Of a stretch of DNA of 21,377 bases, positions 12,960 through 20,128 are shown piece by piece. Below the pieces are notes generated by a model that saw only the letters and a program-made list of their open reading frames with translations, was not told where the DNA came from and made no database searches. The translations under genes and the position numbers were made by a program. The stretch is from the IMG/VR virus record IMGVR_UViG_3300006802_000705, positions 1-21,377 of that record. One strand, 5' to 3'. Within the stretch, counting starts at the first letter, position 1. Each line of letters starts with the position of its first letter. This DNA comes from a virus.

Positions 12960-15900
12960 ATGGCAAAGTTTAGCAGAAATTTCACAGCAGGGAGAATGAA
13001 TAAAGTCTATGACGAAAGAGTTGTTCCTGACGGAGAGTATATTGACGCTATGAATATAAGAATGGGTTCTACTGAGAACTCAGAGATAGGTGTTATTGAA
13101 AATACCAAAGGAAATCTCCCTCTAACTTCATTAGCATATATTGATGGCACTCCACTTAGTGCTTCTGCTAAATGTATTGGCGCTATCGAAAACAGTGTTA
13201 CAGAAACACTTTATTGGTTTGTTCACGACCCTGACTTTAGCGTTGGAGCTACAGGAAAGTTGGATTTGATTGTGTCATTTAATGTGAACACAAACATCTT
13301 AACGTATCATGTAATTAGTGTGGATGATGGTGGTGGGGTAAATACTACACTTAATTTTAATTCCAGTTATTTAATTACAGGAGTTGATATTTTGGACAAT
13401 AAGCTTTTGTTTTTTACAGACGACTACAATGCTCCAAGATATATAAATGTTCAAAAAAACTACCCTAACCCTATATCAAACATTGATGGCGTTAGTGCTG
13501 AATCGTTGTTGGTAATAAAAAAACCACCTATTGAATCACCTGCAATTCAGCCTTTTGTTAATAATGGACAAGAGAATTATTTAGAAACTAGGTTTATATC
13601 TTTTGCATACAGATATAAATATGCTGACGGTGAATACAGTGCCACATCTCAGTGGTCTGCTCCTGCATTTATTCCTAAACCTTTCAGTTTTAGTATTGAT
13701 AGTTTTTTGAATGAAGGCATGACAAACTTTTGTAATGCTGCAAAAATATATTACAACTCAGGAGGACCACTTGTGGTTGGCATTGACCTACTATTTAAGA
13801 AGGCTGATGGGAATATAATTAAAGTAATTGAAAAGTTAGACAAGTCTAACTTGGGATTAGTAGATAATACTGTATATGAATATGTATTTACTAACAGTAA
13901 AATTTTTACAATTCTATCTGAGTCTGAATTACTAAGATTGTATGATAATGTTCCTCGTTTTGCTAAAGCTCAAACTATCATGGGTAACCGACTTATGTAC
14001 GGTAACTATGTTGAAGGTTATGATTTAATTGATGGAAACGGAGAACCATTAAAGCTTGAATATACTACTGATTTAATTTCTCAAGATATTGGATTAACAA
14101 ATACAGATACCAATGTACAGTCCAGTAATTATTCTATTGATGGTGCTATAAGCGTCCCTAATTCAATTGTATATATTGACTTAGAGGATAAAGAATTAAA
14201 TGAAGGCTCAGCTTTTAGTCTTGATTTAACTATAGACCATGAACAATTTTCAGGGGATACTCCTTTCCCTGCTGAAACCACTGAGGGAGTTAGATTGAAC
14301 TTTTCATTCTTTCTAACTCGAAGTTACGACTCTGTTTATGCATTAGCTTCTAGTATAGAATTTCAAGATGCAATTGGTACTGCTCTTAATATAGAGATAG
14401 TTGATGACTCTTGTAATGGAGTAACATTTACAGACCAATTTAATTGCGCTGTTCCAAATGATTTATCAACATTTCAAAAGATTGCGAGTGGTATCAGTGC
14501 AGTAAATCAACCTATTGCAATTATTACATCCCCAGCCAGTAATCAAATAGGATTACAGCTTCCTGCGATGAAGTATGTTGATACTCCAACTCAGGAGGTA
14601 TATGAATATTACAGTATATCTTTTTCTCAAGCAACATTTCAAGAAGTAGCAAATACTCAAAGTCTTCATAGTAATAGAGACTATGAGATTGGTATTGTTT
14701 ACATGGATGACTTTAATAGGTCTAGTACCGCTTTAGTTAGCCCTAACAATACTGTCCATATTCCTTGTGGATTATCATCATCTAAGAACTCTATTCAGGT
14801 TAATATACCTATTGAACAAAAACCTCCAGTTTGGGCTACTAGATACAAGTTTGTTATTAAGCCTGATGAAGAGAATTATGAAACAATTTATTGTAACATA
14901 TTTTTTGAGGACCCTGAAAGCAACAATGCTTATTTCTTATTAGAAGGAGAAAACTCTCGTAAAGTTGAGGTTGGTGATAGGCTTATTGTAAAGGCTGATT
15001 CTGAAGGTCCTACTAATAATTGTGTTTATGCTACTGTTCTTGAGAAGTCATCTCAGCCATCAGGGTTTATTGAAATACCAACCGAAGATGACCCTACTGT
15101 ATTAATACCTGTTCCTGCTGGAGTATATGCAAAAATAAATCCTAACAGTTTCAGTATTGTTCGTGAAGAAAATGCAATCATTGCTCCTGGAAAAATAAGT
15201 GTAAAAGAGAAAAGTGGAGGAGAATATCCTATTCTATTTTACCCTATGAACATATTTAATGGTACTACATGGGAAGACTATAATGTTCCTGCAGGAAGTA
15301 GAATTGAAATATCAATAAAACAATTTAGAGCTGGCGAAGGAAGTAGATGTGAAGAAAGAAGAAACACTTTTATAAAAACATTTGTGTCTCCAAATGAATA
15401 CAACAATATGTATGATTGGTTTGTTGGGGAAAATATTGAGCAGTATTTAAATGACGGGATAAAGATTGTTGGAGGAGGTGGTTGTGAGATTCAAAATGAA
15501 TTTATTACAGGAATATCTTCTAGTACAAGTATTCCTACTAGCGTTTGTACTAACTATTATCAATTTTATAGAAATCCATCAACCAATCAACTTCAATTAA
15601 TGGTTACTGGAACCATTTCTTGTGAGGGTGCTGGATTTAAACCAAGAGCTAGAGATTCAAATGTAGAGGTAAACATAGTTGTATTCCGTTCAGATAAGAC
15701 TATTATATTTGAGACTCAGCCATCTGATGCTTTGCCTGATGTTTTCTTTGAGAATGATATGTCATTTGCAATTGTAAATGGAAACCATCAAGGAAATATT
15801 CAGAATCAAGACATTAACTTGGGAGTTCCTGCTATTATTGACACTAAGTTCTTTAACTGCTTTTCATTTGGAAACGGTGCAGAAAGCTATAAGATTCGTG

Positions 15901-17363
15901 ACTCAATAGTTGGTAGTCATTTTAATCTTGGAAATAGAGTAACTAGTGTTTCAGCTCAGGATTACAAGGCTGCTGATAGATTTGCTGACATCACTTATAG
16001 TGGTGTTTATAGTGCAGAATCAAATGTCAATAAGCTAAATGAGTTTAACCTTGGCCTACTTAACTATAAAGTTTGTGAGCCATCGTTTGGGGACATATAT
16101 ATTTTAGATGGCCGTACTACTGATATATTAGTTCTTCAAGAAGATAAAATATCTTATGTGTTAGCTAGCAAGAATCTTATTTCTGATTCGTCAGGTGGCG
16201 GAGTAATTGCTTCTGTTCCTGAAATATTGGGAACTCAAATTGCTAGAACAGAGAAATATGGTATTAGTTATAATCCTGAGAGCTATGTGCATTGGGGATT
16301 CAATAGATTCTTTACAGACGTAAAACGTGGTGCAGTTATTCAACTAGTAGGAGAGTCTTCAGGCAATGACCAACTAGCAGTAATTTCTGAATTAGGTATG
16401 CGTACTTGGTTTAGAGATACATTTAATGAATCTGCAGATACACAAAAGCTTGGAGGGTTTGACCCTTACATGAATGAATATGTGATTTCTACAAATGATA
16501 TAGATATACCATCTAATCCTGAGTGTTTAGCTTGTGGTGTTCTTCAAACATTTACGCTTAGTACATTAGAAGGTCAATCAAAAACATTTGAGTATTGTGT
16601 TGACTTAGGCCCTTTACTTGGCACATCTGATATCGACTATACTGTAAATACAATTAGTGCAGGAGCTTCATTCCAAATAATTGTTAATTATGATGGTACC
16701 ATTTATGATTCAGGATATGTTACAACTAGTGGTAATTTTGTTATTAACAAGGACAATATTTCTGAGGAGACAGCTACTATTACCATAAACTATACTGGGG
16801 ATATTTCATTGTCTATACTTGGTGGATGTACTACTACCAATAGTTTAACTATTGTTCAGGTAGTTGTTACAAATGATTTTGAAGCAGGTCAGAGTATTCA
16901 TACTGAATACAGATACATTAGCGGTGCTTATACAGCTCCATTACAATCATCGTTGACTACGTTCTCAACCTCAACAGATAACCCGTTAGTATCAAGATAT
17001 AGCCTTCTTACAGGTCCTGTTGGTTCAGGAGCATTCCCTCCTTCAGGAAGTACACTTAGAATAATTTCTAATAAACTTGCTACAGATACATTTGTATTTA
17101 ATCCTGCTATTGATAAATTTAAATATTTGACATCAAATACATTGTATTCGAATAATGATTTAGATATTACTACGTTGCTGGGATTAGCTAGTACAGCTTC
17201 TCCAAATCAAGGTGGTGGTACTAATAATTATGCTGAGTTTACAGTCCCTGTTTTACAGAATTATCTGTATCTTATTTGGGACTTTAGAGATTCTTTACCT
17301 ATAACATTATGTTACTCTACTTTAAGTACAACAAATGCTTGCTGTGGATGCGAAGTAGTTTAA
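12960..17363 (+). CDS. Giant tail hub / stabilisation ('muzzle'-type) protein
   Basis: At 1467 residues this is the largest gene here. The N-terminus FTAGRMNKVYDERVVPDGEY (7-26), followed by DAMNIRMGS and IGVIEN, is the hallmark opening of tail-tip stabilisation proteins of podovirus-like and crAss-like phages. A long β-propeller/sandwich-like body follows, interrupted by Ig-like β regions. The conserved segment at about 1050-1180 (LVLQEDKISYVLA, YVHWGFNRFFTDVKRGAVIQ, MRTWFRDTFNE, GGFDPYMNEYVIS) normally lies near the end of this family. Here about 285 more residues continue as Thr/Ser-rich β domains, ending in a cysteine cluster (CYSTLSTTNACCGCEVV). The protein probably seals the tail channel and carries adhesin-like domains. 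No signal peptide is present, as expected for a virion protein. Confidence 0.82.
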   Translation: MAKFSRNFTAGRMNKVYDERVVPDGEYIDAMNIRMGSTENSEIGVIENTKGNLPLTSLAYIDGTPLSASAKCIGAIENSVTETLYWFVHDPDFSVGATGKLDLIVSFNVNTNILTYHVISVDDGGGVNTTLNFNSSYLITGVDILDNKLLFFTDDYNAPRYINVQKNYPNPISNIDGVSAESLLVIKKPPIESPAIQPFVNNGQENYLETRFISFAYRYKYADGEYSATSQWSAPAFIPKPFSFSIDSFLNEGMTNFCNAAKIYYNSGGPLVVGIDLLFKKADGNIIKVIEKLDKSNLGLVDNTVYEYVFTNSKIFTILSESELLRLYDNVPRFAKAQTIMGNRLMYGNYVEGYDLIDGNGEPLKLEYTTDLISQDIGLTNTDTNVQSSNYSIDGAISVPNSIVYIDLEDKELNEGSAFSLDLTIDHEQFSGDTPFPAETTEGVRLNFSFFLTRSYDSVYALASSIEFQDAIGTALNIEIVDDSCNGVTFTDQFNCAVPNDLSTFQKIASGISAVNQPIAIITSPASNQIGLQLPAMKYVDTPTQEVYEYYSISFSQATFQEVANTQSLHSNRDYEIGIVYMDDFNRSSTALVSPNNTVHIPCGLSSSKNSIQVNIPIEQKPPVWATRYKFVIKPDEENYETIYCNIFFEDPESNNAYFLLEGENSRKVEVGDRLIVKADSEGPTNNCVYATVLEKSSQPSGFIEIPTEDDPTVLIPVPAGVYAKINPNSFSIVREENAIIAPGKISVKEKSGGEYPILFYPMNIFNGTTWEDYNVPAGSRIEISIKQFRAGEGSRCEERRNTFIKTFVSPNEYNNMYDWFVGENIEQYLNDGIKIVGGGGCEIQNEFITGISSSTSIPTSVCTNYYQFYRNPSTNQLQLMVTGTISCEGAGFKPRARDSNVEVNIVVFRSDKTIIFETQPSDALPDVFFENDMSFAIVNGNHQGNIQNQDINLGVPAIIDTKFFNCFSFGNGAESYKIRDSIVGSHFNLGNRVTSVSAQDYKAADRFADITYSGVYSAESNVNKLNEFNLGLLNYKVCEPSFGDIYILDGRTTDILVLQEDKISYVLASKNLISDSSGGGVIASVPEILGTQIARTEKYGISYNPESYVHWGFNRFFTDVKRGAVIQLVGESSGNDQLAVISELGMRTWFRDTFNESADTQKLGGFDPYMNEYVISTNDIDIPSNPECLACGVLQTFTLSTLEGQSKTFEYCVDLGPLLGTSDIDYTVNTISAGASFQIIVNYDGTIYDSGYVTTSGNFVINKDNISEETATITINYTGDISLSILGGCTTTNSLTIVQVVVTNDFEAGQSIHTEYRYISGAYTAPLQSSLTTFSTSTDNPLVSRYSLLTGPVGSGAFPPSGSTLRIISNKLATDTFVFNPAIDKFKYLTSNTLYSNNDLDITTLLGLASTASPNQGGGTNNYAEFTVPVLQNYLYLIWDFRDSLPITLCYSTLSTTNACCGCEVV

Positions 17364-17375
17364 AATAAAAAAAAA

Positions 17376-17999
17376 ATGGCTGTAAGTTCAACATATTATT
17401 TAAATGGTCCATCATTAGGCTCTGCTACGGCTGTGTTTTTAAATGAAGCCTTAACTGTTTGTGCACCTAATGGATTTTACTCAGATGGTGTAATAGTAAG
17501 AGAGCTAGTTGGATGTGTATTATTGCCTCAGCAAACTTGTCCTTCATGTGGTTCTACAGAGTCTTATAATTGCGTAAGTGGAACCTGTGTCGACCCTGGG
17601 GATGGTAGCGGAATATATTCAACATTAGCTGCTTGTGAATCCGCTTGTGGTGGTCCTCCTGTTGAGTTGAATGTTATAGCTGTAGGTGGCTACATGGAGC
17701 CATGCACAGGAGGTTCAATCGATGACTACATGGGTGCGGTGATTTCTCTTGATGGAATTGTAGATGTAGATACTACATTTGAAGTAGAAGTTTACTATGT
17801 AGAAACAGGAGGTACTTGTGGGGGAACTCAGTTCTTTGAAACATTGAATGTTGTTGTTCCTAATGGAAGTGATTTATCTAACTTTAATGCTTGTTCTCAA
17901 GGTGTTTATTTCCCTTCAGGTGCTGTAATATGCAGTGCTTGCATAGTAAGCTGTGACAATCCAAACGTAATAATTGGAGCATTTGAATGCCCATCATAA
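17376..17999 (+). CDS. Cysteine-rich β protein of the tail module
   Basis: This 207-residue protein carries 15 cysteines, extraordinary beside its cysteine-poor neighbours. It begins with a strand-rich unit (YYLNGPSLGSATAVF, FYSDGVIVRELVGCVLLPQQ) ending in CPSC. A compact motif of the form C-x4-C-VDPGDGSG-x7-C-x3-C follows, recalling small disulfide-knotted modules seen in metagenomic Bacteroidota phage proteins. The second half (from about residue 97) is a β domain with four more spaced cysteines and the ICSACIVSC cluster. There is no signal peptide. It starts 12 bp after the giant tail gene, whose own C-terminus is also Cys-rich. A disulfide- or metal-stabilised accessory tail adhesin is inferred. 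I know no proven function for this family. Confidence 0.8.
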   Translation: MAVSSTYYLNGPSLGSATAVFLNEALTVCAPNGFYSDGVIVRELVGCVLLPQQTCPSCGSTESYNCVSGTCVDPGDGSGIYSTLAACESACGGPPVELNVIAVGGYMEPCTGGSIDDYMGAVISLDGIVDVDTTFEVEVYYVETGGTCGGTQFFETLNVVVPNGSDLSNFNACSQGVYFPSGAVICSACIVSCDNPNVIIGAFECPS

Positions 18000-18005
18000 A
18001 ATAAT

Positions 18006-18812
18006 ATGGCAAACTACACACTAACATATAGCGAAGGGGCCCCTGGTTGGGTATCTTTTTATTCTTATTATCCTGATTGGATGATAGGAATGAACAATTA
18101 TTTCTACACATTTAAAGGAGGAGATTTATATCGGCATAATGTAAACCAAGAAAGAAATACATTTTATACTCCATGGCAAGTAAAGAATGGTACGCCTAAT
18201 GCTGATTTTACTCCAACTAGAATGAGAAGTGTATTTAATGCTTCTGTTTTAGAGAACAAAGTATTTAAGACAATAGACCTTCAGGGAGATGCTCCTTGGT
18301 CTATTACCTTAGCTACAGATATACAAACATCAGGATTTATTCAACAAAATTGGTTTGAGAAAAAAGAAGCAACCTACTTTGCTTTTGTTAGGAATAATTC
18401 TGTAGGAGAGTTATTTCTAAGAAGCGTAAATGGAATTGCGACAAGTAGTGAAGTAGTTGGAGGTAATGTAATTAAATTTCCTTTAACCATATCTATTGGA
18501 AGTATCATAAGTGTTGGAGACCTTCTTTATTTTTCTCTGCCACCTTCTTATGGTAGCCCCATATTAGCTGGTCGAGTTACCGCCATAGATGTAGACCTGC
18601 CTAATAATATTAATCAATTAACAATTGATACAACTATAAGCGGGACTACTCCAATACCTATTCAAGATGCTTTTATATTTTATGTTAAAAATTCAGTAGC
18701 AGAATCTCACGGAGTTCTTGGTCACTACTGTGTATTTGATATGGAAAATGATTATACAGAAAAAATAGAACTGTATGCTGTTGAATCTGATGTAATGAAA
18801 AGTTTCCCTTAA
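18006..18812 (+). CDS. Separately encoded tail-end domain of the stabilisation/muzzle complex
   Basis: This 268-residue β-rich protein contains GAPGWVSFYSYYPDWMIGMN (11-30), then YFYTFKGGDLYRHN. In related phages that signature usually occurs inside the C-terminal part of the large stabilisation protein, as recalled family knowledge. Its own end (HGVLGHYCVFDMEND, then KIELYAVESDVMKSFP) also matches how those large proteins finish. Between them (about 155-225) lies a small β-barrel-like unit (ISVGDLLYF, AGRVTAIDVDLP, QLTIDTTISG) resembling the inserted unit in the capsid protein. The domain has apparently been split off as its own gene, with the Cys-rich gene between it and the giant protein. 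It starts 6 bp after that gene and probably assembles with it. Confidence 0.68.
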   Translation: MANYTLTYSEGAPGWVSFYSYYPDWMIGMNNYFYTFKGGDLYRHNVNQERNTFYTPWQVKNGTPNADFTPTRMRSVFNASVLENKVFKTIDLQGDAPWSITLATDIQTSGFIQQNWFEKKEATYFAFVRNNSVGELFLRSVNGIATSSEVVGGNVIKFPLTISIGSIISVGDLLYFSLPPSYGSPILAGRVTAIDVDLPNNINQLTIDTTISGTTPIPIQDAFIFYVKNSVAESHGVLGHYCVFDMENDYTEKIELYAVESDVMKSFP

Positions 18813-18818
18813 AATCAA

Positions 18819-18826
18819 TATCTTTG
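18819..18826 (+). promoter_or_regulatory. Putative -7 promoter element before the acetyltransferase gene
   Basis: TATCTTTG matches TAnnTTTG and fills most of the 21-bp gap between the tail-end domain gene and the ATG at 18834. Initiation 6-8 bases downstream would give an almost leaderless mRNA. No -33 box is seen at the right distance, so this may be a chance match. It would let the acetyltransferase and internal-protein genes be transcribed independently. Confidence 0.3.
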
Positions 18827-18833
18827 TTATAGG

Positions 18834-19244
18834 ATGGCACTAACAATACGAGAGTTAAACGAAACAGATTACGAAGACATTCTTGTAGAATGGTGGGGAC
18901 AATGGGGATGGGAGCCACCACAAAAGGACTTCCTTCCTAACGATGGCAAAGGTGGAATCATAGTTTATGACGGTGATGTCCCAATTTGTGCAGGATATAT
19001 GTATCTTACTAATTCAAAAGTAGGATGGGTAGATTGGATTATATCTAATAAGTATTATACCAAGAAAGAACTAAGGAAATACGCACTTGAATTATTGGTA
19101 TCTAGACTAACTGAAATATGCGGATTAATTGGATGCAAGTATGTGTATGCACTTATTAAGAATCAAAGTTTAATAAAAACGTATGAGGAACTTGGATATA
19201 TCAAAGGTGACTCATATACATCTGAAATGATAAAAGTATTATAA
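18834..19244 (+). CDS. Divergent GNAT-type acetyltransferase
   Basis: This 136-residue protein has the GNAT fold order. It starts with IRELNETDYEDI, has a Trp-rich stretch (EWWGQWGWEPP), β-strands IIVYDGDVPICAGYMYL, the central strand VGWVDWIISNKYY, a following helix (RKYALELLVSRLTEIC), then YVYALIKNQSLIKTYEELGY and a C-terminal EMIKVL strand. The usual acetyl-CoA pyrophosphate loop R/Q-x-x-G-x-G/A between strand 4 and helix 3 is replaced by YTKKELRKYA, so cofactor binding may be altered. Trp-rich GNAT proteins of this form recur in structural regions of Bacteroidota phages. Possible roles include acetylation of a virion or host protein, or a non-catalytic role. It lies 1 bp upstream of an internal-protein gene, which suggests a link with that module. 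Confidence 0.78.
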   Translation: MALTIRELNETDYEDILVEWWGQWGWEPPQKDFLPNDGKGGIIVYDGDVPICAGYMYLTNSKVGWVDWIISNKYYTKKELRKYALELLVSRLTEICGLIGCKYVYALIKNQSLIKTYEELGYIKGDSYTSEMIKVL

Positions 19245-19245
19245 T

Positions 19246-20106
19246 ATGGCAGCATTTACAACAGTAGCGGCAGGTATTGGACTAGCGACTACAGCAGGTA
19301 CAACCGCAATGTCTTTTGCTCAGGCAGGCAAGCAGCGTAAGCTGATGAAGGAAGCGGAGAAAGCAGCTGACGAAGCAATGCAAGAGGCTCGTAAAAAGCT
19401 TGATGTTAATGTGTATGATAAGTTAGCTATACAGAAGGAGCCTTATGAATTGCAAAGAGAAGCTATGCTTTCGCAAGGAGCTCAGGCTATTCAAGCGGGA
19501 GTTGAAAGTGAAAGAGGAGCAGCGGCTACAGCGGGTCGTGTTCAAATGGCGGCTAATGAAGGACAAGCAGCAATTAGAAGCGCAATGGGTCAGGAGCTTA
19601 TGGGCCTTGAACAATTAAGCGCTCAAGAGGAAGGAAGACTTCGTGATATTGGTGTTCAGCTAGACCTTGAAGAAGTTGCAGGTGCACAGCTTGCTGCTGC
19701 TAATGCACAAGAGTTGGCGGCTAATGCTACAGCACAGGGTATGGAGGGACTTACTAGTCTTGGGAGTCAATTGGCTGAGCAGGCTCCATTGTTTGAGAAG
19801 AGCGATTCAGCTAGACAGATTGGAAGAATGGAAAAGTTTGGTAAAAGACAAGGGCTTGATGCTGCAGGTGTTCAATCTAAAGTCGCAGGTTTAGGCACGG
19901 TAAATGGAGTTGATTTCAGTAAAGTAGCAGGAATGGACAGAGGAAGTTTCTTGGAATTTATGGAGGGTCAAGATGCTGCACTTTTAGAAAATATTTCTAA
20001 GAATAAACTAGGCTTATTAAATAGATATGACCAAGCAAGAAAGGATGCCTTTTTAAATAAAATAAAGAAGGGGAAATATAATCCTTTTGGAGTATCTCCA
20101 TTTTGA
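19246..20106 (+). CDS. Ala-rich internal virion / ejection-type protein
   Basis: This 286-residue protein is Ala-, Gln- and Glu-rich and almost wholly helical. It opens with a weakly hydrophobic Ala/Gly/Thr segment (AAGIGLATTAGTTAMSFAQA, 8-27), a feature shared with T7 gp14- and P22 gp7-type ejection proteins that enter the host envelope. Long amphipathic coiled-coil stretches follow at about 29-180 (KLMKEAEKAADEAMQEARKK, ELQREAMLSQGAQAIQAG). A Gly-containing segment near 205-235 then leads to a basic C-terminus (KKGKYNPFGVSPF). Nothing indicates an enzyme. Position after the tail genes and before another large helical protein supports an internal protein released with the DNA. Its GC content seems higher than its neighbours, mainly because of Ala codons. 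Confidence 0.72.
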   Translation: MAAFTTVAAGIGLATTAGTTAMSFAQAGKQRKLMKEAEKAADEAMQEARKKLDVNVYDKLAIQKEPYELQREAMLSQGAQAIQAGVESERGAAATAGRVQMAANEGQAAIRSAMGQELMGLEQLSAQEEGRLRDIGVQLDLEEVAGAQLAAANAQELAANATAQGMEGLTSLGSQLAEQAPLFEKSDSARQIGRMEKFGKRQGLDAAGVQSKVAGLGTVNGVDFSKVAGMDRGSFLEFMEGQDAALLENISKNKLGLLNRYDQARKDAFLNKIKKGKYNPFGVSPF

Positions 20107-20128
20107 TATAAATAGACTTTAAAAATAA

